64,000 nucleotides of DNA from Cryptomeria japonica (GCF_030272615.1 NC_081405.1:161576194-161640193); one strand, 5' to 3'. Positions 1 to 11,964 are shown, counted from the first letter of the stretch. Made by a program: numbers and translations. Notes: generated by a model from the sequence alone, not told the origin.

Positions 1-33
1 TAGGGTTTTCTTCATCCCATTGGCCACAATAGT

Positions 34-1519
34 CTATGTATTCTTCCTCCCATCATGCATTGCCTGTCTATAAAACTGCCAAGGTCTTCCCAACAAAAGA
101 TGACAAATATCCATAGACATAATGTCACACAAAACTTCATCATGATAATTTCCAAATTTCAATTTTACTAAACACTGTTCACTTACTAACAACTTGTGTT
201 CATCCCAAATCCATGCTATCTGGTAAGGCTTAGGGTGTTTGAATCTCTTCAATTTCAACTTATTCACCATCTCTTCTAAAACAAGATTATCCAAACTACC
301 ACTATCAATAAGAACTTTACAACACTTACCGGATACCTTACATCTGGTCTTGAATAGGTTCTTCCTTTGCAAGGGTTCTTTATCTTCTCTAGTATGACAC
401 AAAGCTCTCCTCATCATCAACAGTTCTCCATCTTCTGGTTTATTTTCTGATCTGGTGGGGTTCTCTTCCATCATTGTCACTCTTCTAGTAGCCTCTAGCT
501 TCTTACATTCAAATGCATGGTGTCCTTCTGCTCCACATTTAAAACAAATTCCTCTGAATGTCCTTTTGTCTTATCTTAAAAAGTTCTCATTCTGGTAACC
601 ATCCGGTTCTCTCCTCCAATAGAAATTTCTATCATCCTTCTGGTATGAATTACCTTTCTTGCTCACTTCCTTGTCCTTGTTCTGATCTTTACTTGTTCCT
701 CTTCCTTTGGTGTATCCTCTTCCTCCAGTAAACCTTACACCTCTACCTCTCTGTCTCTACTCATGCCTCTTCTTCAATTTCTCTTCAGCCTTTATTGCAT
801 ACTAGTAAGCCTCTTCAACACTCTCTAATTTGATCATACCGAGTTCACCTTGTATATACATCCGCAATCCATTCAAATATCTTGCAATTTGTTCAATCTC
901 ATCATCAACATGTCCAGATATGATGTTCAACTTGTAAAATGCTTCGGTGTACTCCTTCACACTAGTTTCCTTTTGTCTCAGATTCTACAACTTTCAAAAT
1001 AGATCTACTTGATAATTTGCCAGGATGAACTTTGATTTTAACTTAGAAATCATCTTATCCCACGTTTTAATCTTTTCTTTACCTCTTCTTTGCCTATCAA
1101 CTTGCAAGTGCTCCCACCAAAGAGATGTATGACCATTCAACTGGGTACATGCATACTACACCTTCCTCTCTTTTGCAGTGTTTTGAAAATCAAAATACTT
1201 CTCCATCTCCGACATCCAATCCATCAATTCATCTGAATCTAACTTCCCATCATATTCAGGTGGGGTAAAATGAGGTTTAGTGTTCACCCTACTTAAAACC
1301 CTTAAAAACCTTTCCTCCTCTAGATCAACTGCCGGTTAGGTTCACTTGTTCTATCGGGGCTTCTTCTCCTTCATCTTCTCTCACATCCTCAACATGTTGG
1401 CCTCTTCTCTAGCCTGTCTCCATGGCTTCTAACCGGGCTTATATTCCTTGAAACATCTCCATTACAACAGGGTTTGCATTCCCACTTACTCCACCATTCC
1501 TAGTTCCTCTTCGTGCCAT
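34..1519 (-). pseudogene. gypsy Gag-protease, broken
   Basis: Gag packages the element RNA and the retropepsin cleaves the polyprotein. On the minus strand a plausible start codon lies at 1519-1517. A central helical Gag segment follows (around 1300-800: WMSEMEKYFDF, then TWDKMISKLKSKFI), then a basic linker, then a zinc knuckle CFKCGAEGHHAFEC near 540-500. The longest clean stretch, 480-34, holds the protease: catalytic LIDSGS at about residue 57, and the LLGRPW motif typical of the retropepsin C-terminal half. Several in-frame TAG/TGA codons and a change of frame between 1519 and 480 break the gene. The next stop at 34-36 falls at the end of the protease. Family level is secure; lineage is not. 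Confidence 0.8.
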
Positions 1520-1612
1520 TGATCCATGCTAGTCCTTTGCAATTGCAGGTCAGATCCACAATATGCCACCCTACAACAAGATTCAGGACACGCAACCTCC
1601 AAGATGAACTTC

Positions 1613-1624
1613 GCTCTAATATCA
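1613..1624 (-). other. primer binding site (tRNA-iMet type, two mismatches)
   Basis: Read on the minus strand it is TGATATTAGAGC, two changes from the TGGTATCAGAGC that pairs with initiator tRNA-Met. It sits two bases from the proposed LTR edge at 1627 and about 95 bases before the Gag start, where a PBS should be. Confidence 0.65.
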
Positions 1625-1626
1625 CT

Positions 1627-2389
1627 TGAAGCAGTCACCAGTGAGGAGGGACCTCGAGGAGATCAGTCCAAACTAGTCAGCAAGAGTTAACACAACAGAA
1701 ACACACACATATGATAGAGGCAATGCATAAAAGATAGTTTTATTGAATGAAAGTAAATTACATCCAACCGGTAACAACCGGGTTACAACTTACCGGCACA
1801 CAGGCCTGATAGAATAGGTCAAATCGGGACCTTGAATCGAAAGATCTATCTTCTAGGAACAGTCTATCTATCTGATACTTCTTGATTCTCTGAGTTGATT
1901 GATTCATTCTAAAGCATGATTACAAATATATATATATATCGATCCAAAGGATCCTGTCGGCCCAAAAAGGATCAAAACCCTAACGTGCAAAATGAACAAG
2001 GTCGGCCTTCGCCAAAAGATTCCTCCAGAAAATCCAAAAGATGAAACGCAGAAGGTCACCCACACGCCAAGCAACATCGAGATCAATGTCCAAGGATCTG
2101 CAACCTTCGGCATGGGTTTCGGTAGATCACTAGAATAGGTCTCAGGCAATCGATAACAAAGGAACAACTAGTAAAAGGAAAGTATCAAGGAAACCAGTAG
2201 CGATATCTTGCTAGAAAGTGATCCAAATGAGATGCTATTAGAAAGCAAGCAGGATGATCAAGTCTTCAAGTAGAATCCAACTACATAGGAACCAATGAGC
2301 CAAGACCGGGATGCACCAAAAACAAAATAGAAAAGAAAATGTTATTGGTTGATGCGAGATTTCTATGAATCACTGATGCTGCTACATCA
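1627..2389 (-). repeat. probable 5' LTR of the gypsy element
   Basis: The inner edge is set by the primer site. The outer edge is placed where the minus strand reads TGATGTAGCAGC, giving TG...CA ends and a 763-bp LTR. The second LTR is outside the window, so the outer edge is a guess. The segment contains ORFs in several frames that look like chance products. Confidence 0.5.
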
Positions 2390-4960
2390 AATATTTGGAT
2401 CATGAACAACCTTCAAAGTCCATAAAATTCCTCTCTTAATAAGAAACACTAGGGGTAGAGTGGTACAAAAGGCAAAAGAATAATATCAAGAAGAAAGTAG
2501 CCTTCTCTAGGAGTCAAATCAAAATCTTAGGAGTAGGTACAAAGGGAATGGGGTTTTCTCAAATTATGCACCTCTAGGGTAACCAACCCTCTGCACACAA
2601 CTAAATATGAACCACGATTAACAGTATTGAAACAAATCCCTTTGAAAATCTCTTTCCATCGAGATGTACTTAAACCTCAAAATCCCACCTAACTTAGACA
2701 AACCACAAGAAGGAAAAATCTTCTCTTGAGATAAGCTTCCATATAAAGCCCAAACCCAGCACATGGGACCCCAATAGAAAGGAGGGCACCAAAAACACCC
2801 AAAGAAGCCTAAAAAACTCACAACAAAAGAGGGGGAACAAACATCAAAGGTCCCCATAGAAAAGGTAGTCAAATCTTCCACTCTCCCCACCTAACGACAA
2901 ACATCTTACCAAGCATTGGGGGAAGGGACTCGACAAAATGGAGCCACCACACCCAACTATTCAAGGCTCTAGTAAAACTTGTAGCAATGGCGGAACGAAG
3001 AAAAACCCTAGAACCCAAGTCAAGCATATCATCAAACCAAGCAAAGAATAGAGACCACAAACAAGCCCCAACAAAGGTAGCCAACCCATGAAGCAACCAA
3101 AACAACCACAAAGCTCTATGACTTAGGATAGAAACAAAAAGAACCATAGAGAAGGATATCATGAAACAAAACCCACCAATAGGTGCAAAAAGAAAGGGCA
3201 TAGAACAAACCGACACCACCCAACAAAGGATGACATTGCATGACACATACAAATCAAGGAGGGTCTTAGTAGAAATATTTAATGGAGTTGTCAAGCTATA
3301 TCCCTCAACTTGCACAAAAACTAGCCACAAAGAACCAAACTCCCCTTCAGAATAGCCTGAATAGGACACAGAATAGTAACAAGATCCCTTCAACAAACCA
3401 CACAGAGAACAATGAGATGGGGAAAATAACCACACTAGATCAGACAAGAAAAGAAAGAGCCACCTCCCAAACATTCATCTACATGAGACAAAAAAGGAAA
3501 TAATATACACAATCCCAAAAGAATTGATCCAAAACAAGGCAAGAAATCCTCAAGAGGCCACACAAGAACCACCAAGAATAAAACAACCAACCAATACCCC
3601 GAAACCAAATAGGGTTGAAACAAGCAACTTGGGCCTAGCACCTTCCTTGCCTTCATCTCTATCGACATCTTCCTCGTTTGGATCCTCTATATCATCTCCT
3701 CCATCTCCTCCTCCCAAAACCCTAGTAGCACTCCCACTCCCACTCCCACTTTAGCATTTTCCAAAGATTAAATTAAAAACAATGTAAGTTGCTTAAATAT
3801 ACAACCCTCTCTCTCATTTTAATCTCTAAGAAACACAATTCAAATCTAATAAAGTACAAGGAATTCAATTGAGGCCCGATCTACAATCAAGGAGCAAGGT
3901 ATTCAAGAATATATTTTTTACAACAATCATGTGATCAGTTGAAACATATTTCTTGATCATGATACAACATGTATTAACATCTTAGTAACATCAAGCCTAA
4001 TGTGAGACTTTATGCCAAGGGTTTCATATTTGAGGTAATATTTTTCAATTCAAACATTTCCATTATTGGTTAGCCTTTGTCCTCCATTGGAAAATCCTTT
4101 TTTACATCACCATTAGGTGTTGTCCAGATCAAAAAACCAACATGGAGTTTGACTTAGGTAAGCTCTTATACAAAAAAAATCCTTCTTCCCCATTTTCTAT
4201 GTGTGCAGGTTCATGTCTGACTATGAAATAGGTATAGGAGCATAGATTATACTATTGCAAATTGTGACATATTTTGAATGGATGAAACGCTCTAGAGTAG
4301 GGTGTCCAATAACCATGTCTAACAATTTTCAAGTGAATTTCTAAGGGACATATCTACATGAGCTCTTGACTATGAGTTTCCCCTTTCTATTAGTTATAGG
4401 CAGCTAAAGCTAGTGTGTCTAGTAGTTTAGTCTAACACATTCAACTCCAATTTGTAGATATGGGATCTTCTTTATATCTTATTTCCAAATCTGGTTTACT
4501 GTGTTAGCTTTTTAGCTTCTAATTTAATATTATTTATGAAAAATTGATTTTGTCATCATAAACCCTAGGTTACATGTCAATCTCAATTCTATTGCAACAA
4601 AGAAACATAATTACAACTGGTCACTTCACCTATCAAGACTATAATTGAACCTAAATCGTGTTTCAATTCTATGTTCTAAAATATTGAGATGTTAGTTTAC
4701 ATTCATATACCTAGAATCTCATTTCCATATTTATCTTATTTGTGAACCCAACATGCTTCATAAATTCTAATGTTGATTTATGTATCTGATTTATATGCAT
4801 TTAATTGATTCATTTTTACAATTATTTCAAAAATCTATTGCTTATGTACTTGCATTACATGCATGTAGATAGTTAGTTCACCAACGTATCATTACAAATC
4901 TTATTCTAAAACTCATTGTTTGAACACAACATGATTTGTGTTATGTTGTTCAAACTTTGA
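2390..4960. other. no supported gene; T/G-rich minus strand then AT-rich spacer
   Basis: From 2618 to 3754 the minus strand is T- and G-rich and gives long hydrophobic translations in several frames. I treat these as composition artefacts. A short triplicated CTCCCA repeat lies at 3731-3750. From 3780 to 4960 I see only AT-rich DNA with no coding signature. Confidence 0.5.
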
Positions 4961-4967
4961 AAATGTG

Positions 4968-5142
4968 AAGATTCATGGAGATTCTACCATTGTTATTGCT
5001 GATGTCAAGACAAGGAAAACCCCTTGTTGGAAGCTACAGGAACTACTTGTTAATCTGGTAGGCCAATAGAGAGGCTGATAATCTGGCCAACAAAGCAGCT
5101 GACAGGATCGAGATGCGGCTTCCAGGGGCCCTCGGAAAGTAA
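4968..5142 (+). pseudogene. LINE RNase H domain remnant
   Basis: Two short conserved pieces of the C-terminal RNase H domain of plant L1-type LINEs survive. The first is KIHGDSTIVIADVKT at 4968-5012 (the GDS and following Val/Ile residues are the signature). The second is EADNLANKAADR at about 5071-5106, the helix that ends the domain. They are in different frames and the usual spacer between them is shortened, so there was a deletion. The roughly 330 bases that follow may be the LINE 3' untranslated region; no poly(A) tail is visible. Confidence 0.65.
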
Positions 5143-5489
5143 CTTGGCCTATCTCACAATTATTGTATTCTCCCTTCTTGATGCTCCTCTATTTGTGGCG
5201 GATGAGATGACAGGGTGGTAGAGCCCTCATGTGCTTCTACACCTGAGAATGGAGAGAACGTCAGATTTCATTAACTAAGAGGGTGCCCCTTAAATTCCCA
5301 GCACTTCTGCAATTAAGAATTGGAGTACGACAAGTAGTGGACAATCAATATCAACGCTTTTAATATAGCTGTATGAAGGGACCCTTCATTCTAGATTTCA
5401 AAGCTTAATGGAGACGTTGATCAGACTCCTTGGTGCTCGGTGCCAAATGGGTTTTTTGGGACCCATTTGTGATCAATTCGCTGCAGACT

Positions 5490-6999
5490 GTTTTCAAGAG
5501 GATTAATTGTCTTTTCTCAACACTATAAAGCTGGTTCTCAAGTCATCATCACTTCCAAAGATAATATCATCAACAAAGATTTCAACAATCAAGATATTAT
5601 CATTTTCTATCTAAGAGTACAAATTGTTGTCAGCAATACCTTTACTAAATCTCAATTTCAACAAATATTTATCTAATCTAGCATACTAGGCTCTAGGGGC
5701 TCATTTCAATCCATAAAGAGCTTTCTTCAGCTTACATACCATGCCTCCATCATCTGACAGTGAAAATCCATCAGGTTACTCAATCTAAACTTCTTCCTCA
5801 AGATCACCATTCAAAAGGCATATTTTACATCCATTTGATATACTTTGAAATCTTTATAAGCACCATAAGCAAACAACAGTCTAACAAATTTTGCTTTGTC
5901 CTTAAAAAAGACAACCCACATCATCCTAGAATAATCGTCAATTAGCAACATAAAATATCTATCACCCTGCACACTTCTAACATTAGTAGGTCCACATAGA
6001 TCAGTATGCACAAGATCTAGCAATCCATCTGATGCATACTATTTTCTCTTGAAAGAAATCCTTGTTTGCTTACCCAACTGACATTCCTTACATATTGGAT
6101 TAGAAGGCTTAACAATCTTAGGCGAATCTCTAACAACATGTGTAGAGCTAATCTTGATCATTGAATCAAAATTCACATGACACGTTCTCCTATGCCACAA
6201 CCAACTCTCATCAATCTGAGCAATCAAGCAACTTTTCTCACCAGCAATCAAATGGAAAATGTTACCTTCAGTCTTAATTCTAGATGAAATCTCTATACTA
6301 AAGGCATTTAAGATCTTGCATTTTCCATTTATGAATTGTAGATCATAACCTTTATCAACTATCTGTCCAACACTCAAAATATTATGCTTCAAACCTTCAA
6401 CATACAAGACATCATCAGTGTTATTCTTACCATCAAAAGAAATAGAACCTCTCCCATGGATCAAACAGACTTTGTCAACTCCAAATCTAACTATTCCACC
6501 ATCATACCTTTCCATACTCACAAATTTTCTTTTATCACCAGTCATATGATGTGAACAACCACTGTCAATTACCCATTCATGTTTCTCTTCAATTTTAGCG
6601 GCTAGGGCTTTCTCCTCAATAGTACAACTAGTAGAATTAGTAGGTACATGTCCATCTTCCTAAATGGAAAGGAATACAACTTCATCTCCTTCAGATTCTT
6701 CATCTATAATACCTTCATCAACAACATAGTAACAGTTCTTCTGATTCCTATATTTCTAGTTAGGCTTGTAGGGCTTATCATACTTCTCATGCTTGTCATA
6801 TCTATCAGTCCTATCATGCTTGTTAAACTTATCATGTATGTCATACTTATCCATTCTCCGTGGGCATCTAGAAGCAAAATGTCCTATTTTATTACAAGAG
6901 AAACATTTCAAATGAAACTCTCCATCATACTTACCAGCACCTTTAGGCAATCTCTGGGCAATCAATGCTTCAAGTTCATCCAACTCTCTTTCTTTCTCT

Positions 7000-7081
<82 letters not shown>

Positions 7082-7784
7082 ACATATCTGGATATCCTGC
7101 ATTCATCGAGAGCATATTTTTGTTTACCGGATATAGATGTAAATGCTTTAAATGCAGTCTCAGACTTCCCATGTGATTCTCCAAACTCACTTGGCTCAAA
7201 TGCAACAATCTTTCCAACCAACATATCTCTTGTCACTATAGTCACACTCCAGATCTCATCAATAGCAGCAACCTTATGTTTATAAGCATAAGGCAAAGAT
7301 ATCAACACCTTATCAACAATTTTATCTTCCTCAAAGGTTCCACCTGCCATCTAATACCTAGAACAAGATCATTCACCTTAGCCTTGAAAGAGTGTATGTT
7401 CTCATCATCTCCAATCTTTAGTGTCTCATATTTTCCTTTTGAACTCTGCAATTTAACAACCTTCACCTGTTTATCAACTTCATACAGAATCTCAAGCTTT
7501 GCCCAGACCTCATGTGTAGTCTGAAGTCACATTACATTTTTCATCTAAGAATCAGTCAAGGCACTAAGCAATGCTTCCTTTTCTCTAATATTATATTCAG
7601 CTTCCTTGACCTCATCAGGAGTAGATGGTCCATTCAAAAGAATAGTATAAACATTCTTTGTAATCTTCCAATAATCTTCATCAAGACATTTCAAGTGCAC
7701 TTCCATCTGGTTCTTCCATATAGCATAGTTGCTCTTATCAAATCTCAAGTTGTCCTTCTTAAAGATAATACCTTGAGCTGCCAT
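5490..7784 (-). pseudogene. copia Gag-Pol with integrase-RT deletion
   Basis: Gag starts at 7784 (MAAQGIIFKKDNLRFD) and shows the NYAIWKNQMEVHLK segment of copia Gag. A CCHC knuckle CFSCNKIGHFASRC lies near 6890. The pre-integrase block (6545-6039) keeps LWHRRTCHVNF and CKECQLGKQ, the integrase zinc-binding region. The integrase core begins at 6023 (HTDLCGP, IDDYSRMMWV) but runs at about 5885 straight into RT (VYQMDVK, then LKKALYGLK and a VDD box near 5560). About two thirds of integrase and the start of RT are therefore gone. Stops and frame changes also break gag around 7000-7550. Clearly dead. Confidence 0.85.
7004..7084. repeat. compound (CT)n(CA)n microsatellite inside gag
   Basis: About 18 CT units pass directly into about 17 CA units, ending in a short CATACACACATA tail. 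On the minus strand it lies in the Gag reading frame just before the zinc knuckle and would encode alternating Cys-Val then Arg-Glu residues. Confidence 0.95.
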
Positions 7785-7826
7785 CCCAGATCTTCTCACA
7801 GAGTTAGGCTTCTACCATAGGATCTA

Positions 7827-7838
7827 GCTTTGATACCA
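7827..7838 (-). other. primer binding site, tRNA-iMet type
   Basis: The minus strand reads TGGTATCAAAGC, one change from the initiator tRNA-Met complement. It is two bases from the LTR edge at 7841 (TGTTAGCAGC on the plus strand). Confidence 0.85.
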
Positions 7839-7840
7839 AT

Positions 7841-8515
7841 TGTTAGCAGCAACCAATAAGGAAGACTGAGAGGGGGGATGAATCAGTCTTCACCGAAAAT
7901 ACCAAACTTAATCTCAAACATAGATTTGATAAACCACAGTAATAAGACAGATAAGAAAATTGAAAGCACAACACACAACACCAAGATTTTGACGTGGAAA
8001 ACCCGATTAAGGGAAAAACCATGGTGGGAACCTACCCACAGTAAGATGATACTCTGCAGTAGTATGTGAAAATATTACAATGGGGAATGCACATGCATTT
8101 AGGCACACTGCCTAGATCTCACTACTCAAATATAATGGACCGAAAGGCTACAACCCTCAAGAAAGTCTCATTGAATTATAATAAAATTCAAACTACAATC
8201 CAAAAGAATAGCATCTCTAAATGCTGATTACAGTTCCAGTTAGGCACAATTGTTTGCTCTACAACACTAATCTCACCTCAATCTCAACACTGAAGGATAA
8301 ATCACTTATTTGCACATAAACCTCTCTCTGATAATGCAGACACATCATCAACACTAAAATTACATGACTATATCACCTATATATACAATTCATCAACCTT
8401 GATAACAAGGTCGGCTAAACCCTCAACCCTTAATTATAAAATTACATCAAACAATACAAAGATCGACCATCAGACCAATATAATGATTTACATAGCATAT
8501 TGTTGATATGTGGTG
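7841..8515 (-). repeat. copia 5' LTR (outer edge uncertain)
   Basis: It abuts the PBS. The stretch around 8080-8160, read on the minus strand, matches the 3' end of the LTR at 24574-25668 (shared GTGTGCCTAAATGCATGTG and CATTCCCCATTGTAATAT-like text), which identifies the family. The outer end is not clear: the TGTTGGATATTG start seen in the relatives was not found, so it may be truncated near 8515. Confidence 0.65.
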
Positions 8516-8700
8516 ATTGTTTTTGCTGGATAATAAGAAAGATTGGACGTCTGTGTATGGTGGATGTAACCCATTCTGGATGAACCACGTTAAATCTCTG
8601 TGTTATCTGTGTCCTATTTTATTCCTTTATCTTTTGTATTTAAATCTGCATATATTTTTAGTTCATATTTGCTTCGGATCTACTAGAAACCCTAACAATT
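8516..8700. other. short spacer, possible LTR scrap
   Basis: It contains a sentence-like GTGAACCACGTTAAATCT-type motif resembling U5 regions of plant copia LTRs. No borders or coding sequence are visible. Confidence 0.3.
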
Positions 8701-9471
8701 ATGGTCCCAAATTTTTTTTCCAAATTCTCATCTCCACCGAAAATCGCACCAAGATCAACCGCAAAGAAAAATATAAAAGTAAAAAATAAAGAGAAGCCCT
8801 TCAGTCCAAATCAAAATCAAAAGCTATTGGAATCTGCAAAAATTAAAGTCAAGGATAAAAATCCTATGAAGAAAAAAGAACAAGAGATGATCTCCCCTAA
8901 TATCAAAATAACTGGGGGCAAAAGTTCTAAAATTTCAAGTCAAAAAGCATACTTGTTGATCCTAAGTCTCCATCATGTCATGATACTTTCACTTCTTTTT
9001 GCAATCATAAGCCTTCATAACTCATCCACTTGTTCCACACATCCATTCCCTTATGGCAATACATCATGGCCCTTTAATAGAACTTACTCGAAGGCCTTTG
9101 TTATCAGGGATGCCCAAACTTCTTTAGGTGACACGCATACGGGCCTATGTAGTTCATGCACTAGTAATTCTATCTTAGTTCCTTTATCAAGAAAGATAGT
9201 CACTCAAGCTACACATCATTCAATCAAGGAACAATGCAGCAAAAATCATAAGGTAAAGCCTCACACATTTGAGGTAGGTGACTTAGTTCTCAAGGAAAAC
9301 CCCAAAAATCAGCAAGACAGGGAGAAGAAAGGCAAGTTCGAACCAAATTGGCTTGGTCCTTACATAATCACAACAACCTATGGATCCGCTGCATATCAGC
9401 TCTCAACCACAGAGGGAGAACCTTTGGAGGATTCCATCAACAACATGCACCTTCATAGATTTTACACATAG
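8701..9471 (+). pseudogene. gypsy integrase C-terminal remnant
   Basis: An open frame of 256 codons. Only the last 90 or so residues are recognisable: HTFEVGDLVLKE, then a basic linker, then KFEPNWLGPYIITTTYGSAA and a final HLHRFYT. This is the small SH3-like fold that ends gypsy integrases (GDLVL, W.GPY, YQL motifs). The first 160 residues are Lys/Ser-rich and do not look like an integrase core, so the upstream catalytic domain has been lost or replaced. The frame is open to its natural stop, which suggests either modest age or a real fused ORF of a non-autonomous element. The A-rich tract follows after about 12 bases. Confidence 0.75.
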
Positions 9472-9483
9472 CTCTTTAGAGTA

Positions 9484-9640
9484 TCCTAATTCAAAAAAAA
9501 AAAAAAAAAGCAAAAAAAAAGTAAAGAAAAAAGCATTTTCGTCCAACGGTGAAAACCACTTCGGTGGCACCTTGGGCAAGTACTATGGTGAAAACTGGGT
9601 CACCGATGCCATGTGTAGAGACATTTTTCCTCCCTCCTTC
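9484..9640 (+). other. A-rich tract plus conserved GGTGAAAACC/CACCTTGGGCAAGTAC box
   Basis: Just behind the integrase stop comes a run of about 17 A and further A-rich DNA. Then comes a box with two GGTGAAAAC motifs around GGCACCTTGGGCAAGTAC. The same arrangement recurs at 19410-19560 in the nested element, which shows the two elements are related. Function unknown; probably a conserved RNA structure at the end of the coding region. Confidence 0.7.
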
Positions 9641-11208
9641 GGGATTCCATTTCATCATTTCACTTTGCACACACTCACAACCTCTTCATCCATAATAAAC
9701 TTTACACATTCTCATCATGGCTTGTTGTTGATCTACCTAAGATTAGCTAGTCATTCATAATAATCCCTCCTTTTCACCCTTTCCATCCATGATAAATTAG
9801 CTCCTATCTGTGGCTAAGACAAATCCTATGTCTAGTGATGGGTGTGGAACTAAGAGCATCACATGTTTTGAGGAGTACAATTTCTTCTAGTTTTCTTCAG
9901 TCTATCTGTGCACAATCCACAATAAAGCAACACTTGCATCGTCGATCCACAATAAAGTTTCGTCTTCTTGCAATAAAGTATTAGTTGCATGGATTCAGTC
10001 AGTTTCAGACGAGACACAACAACAACAATGGGCTTCAACAAATCAAATCTTTCAATAGACTCAGACAACATTATGGTTTAGTGCTATCTATCCTTTTGTA
10101 AAAGTAAACATTGTGACCACGATCAAATAGACTTATACAAGTGACAAGAGACACTGAACTTGAGGAATACAGTGAATGTTGGTGTCAATTCTTGGTTTTC
10201 TTTTGATTTTATCTTTTGGTAACATGTCTTTTCGCTTTTCCAAGATGTCTGTGGATTTTATCTCCAAGATGTCTTTGACTAGAAAGGCGAGGATGGGGTA
10301 TCGTCACCTATTTTTCTTTGTTGTCTATGGATTGTCTCTTAGTAATGCTATGACTTATCCAAGGATATGAGGACACTGTGAGTCTAGTATGAACTAGGAC
10401 ATTCCTTGTTTGCGACTGTCTGATCTCCATGCAAATGGGTACTGTATGTGGGAAAAGTGGGCGAATAAAACTTAAAACGTGAAAATTACGAGAAATACCA
10501 GGTACAATAACTTTCTAGGTCGAACATATATATGGATTGTCATAACCTATTTGCCATAATAAAGCTCAATGATGATAATGCACAAGAAGCTCGTTCACTT
10601 TCATATCTTCTATCTTCCATTCCCCTTTCTTGATTGACCTCCATAGTCCTTCTTGAGTCCATGCAGCCTATTATCACATGACTGAGTATAATGACACACC
10701 AAAAATATTTGCATTTCATGTAGTTGCAGCTGCATTATCACATGTTATCATTTCATACATACATATAGACATCACAATTGCATCACATCTTGCACACAAC
10801 ACATGTTAGCACATTTTACATTTTCATCATGTAAATAGTCATTTGCATTATCATATTCATCTGTATTTCATACATTCACATTTGCATCATGCATAACATT
10901 TAAAAACATAAAAGAACAAAAATTTTGCATTGCATCATGTACATATTTACATCCATATCATACGTATCACATAGAAACATACATCACATAGGTACACATG
11001 CATATAGCTGCCCCAAGATTATCTCTCCTGCCCCCTCTATCTGGTGGTGTTGGAGGACCCATAACCCCACCGCTAGACACCTGTCTCCTATCTCTCCCTC
11101 TAGTGGTCGTCACAATCCACGATGGTCTCCAGAAACTCCTCGCCCGCTGATCTAGTGGCACCACTCCATAGTATAGGTCTCTCTAGTAGGCTATCTCCTC
11201 CCCTGCTC
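9640..11208. other. 3' noncoding region of the outer Tat-like element
   Basis: No coding signature on either strand. From 10670 to 10990 the DNA is rich in CAT/ACAT words; a very similar stretch lies at 21240-21430 in the nested element, again just before the antisense unit. Confidence 0.5.
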
Positions 11209-11535
11209 TTATGGCTGCTCCTGTCCTACCCTCATATCCAGTCTTGGATCCTTGAACACTTGCCTCAGTGCATCCCTGTCTCCGTCTCGATCATAAGGAA
11301 CAAACTCTCCATCAATCGGTATCTGCAGTATCTTATACACATCCTCTAAGGTGACTGTCATCTCACCCATCAAAAAATGAAAAGTACATGTCTTTGAGTG
11401 CCATCTCTTAGCTAATGCAGTCAGCAATCCTATGTTTGCCCGAAACTCAGGCACATACAGAATATATCGCAAGCCCATAGCCTGAACTATTACTCTATCC
11501 TCCAATGTCAGCTCTGGTTGTAAACTCTGAGTCAA
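11209..11535 (-). pseudogene. plant mobile domain (PMD) fragment, antisense to the element
   Basis: The minus-strand ORF of 108 codons contains the core PMD signature: LLTALAKRWHSKTCTFHFL, then GEMTVTLEDVYKILQIPIDG. Plant mobile domains are found in the MAIN/MAIL nuclear proteins and in many transposable elements; their biochemical role is not settled. Here it covers only the N-terminal part of the domain and ends at a stop after RVGQEQP. Other minus-strand frames stay open to 10967 (Arg/Gly/Pro-rich) but are not recognisable. It lies inside the 3' region of a plus-strand gypsy element and points the other way. Antisense extra ORFs in this position are known for Tat-lineage elements. Confidence 0.75.
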
Positions 11536-11604
11536 CGAGAATCTCTCTCATGACTCCAACATAGGTAAGTCCTCCTGCAGTCAAGCAAATCACCTGTGTC
11601 AATC

Positions 11605-11760
11605 CTAGTAGTACTCCCTGTTCATCACAAAGTGCTTCTCTTTTTAGTACTCCCTATTCATCACAAAGTACTTCTTTTTTATCCTAGTGGCATTCCCCGT
11701 TCATCACAAAGTGTTTCTCTTTTTAGTACTCCTTGTTCATCACAAAGTGCTGCTTTGATC
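11605..11760. repeat. short tandem repeat around TTCATCACAAAGTG
   Basis: Four diverged copies of about 36-50 bp with the shared words AGTACTCC and GTTCATCACAAAGTGCTTC. It lies upstream of the antisense PMD fragment. Confidence 0.75.
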
Positions 11761-11964
11761 ATATCCTAGGGCCTTTGCTTGAGTGTATCCTCTTGAGTAG
11801 TTTCCTATTTGGCTACGTATGTTCTATCACAAAATTGTCAATCCTAGCCCTATCTGCTATTCTAGTCTTCCCTAGAGGACCTGCTTGAGTGTATCCTCTC
11901 AGCAACTTATCCAATCGATAGCGTATGTTTATCACGGAACTACCGATTCAACCTTGAAGACATA

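Larger units (their letters stand above)
1..2389 (-). mobile_element. Ty3/gypsy retrotransposon, 5' part (LTR, PBS, gag, protease)
   Basis: This is a minus-strand LTR retrotransposon whose pol continues off the left edge of the window. Reading leftward there is a probable 5' LTR, a degenerate initiator-Met primer site, a Gag region with a CCHC knuckle and an aspartic protease. That order fits a gypsy Gag-Pol start; RT and integrase would lie outside, so the lineage cannot be set. The coding part carries many stops and at least one frame change, so the copy is inactive. Confidence 0.8.
5490..8515 (-). mobile_element. Ty1/copia retrotransposon, internally deleted
   Basis: A minus-strand copia element with LTR (from 7841), PBS (7827-7838), gag (7784 leftward), pre-integrase and integrase N-terminus, then reverse transcriptase down to about 5490. 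Integrase and RT are joined by a deletion. Its LTR shares long stretches with the LTR at 24574-25668, and its protein closely resembles the plus-strand remnant at 52917-55725, so the three belong to one copia family. Confidence 0.85.

Noticed and set aside
2618-3668. Long minus-strand hydrophobic ORFs (up to 201 codons)
   Set aside because: The strand is rich in T and G, which makes Phe, Leu, Val, Trp and Cys codons in every frame. No motif, start context or homolog was recognised.
6965-7285. ORFs through the CT/CA microsatellite
   Set aside because: Low-complexity translations of a microsatellite; only the Gag register has context.
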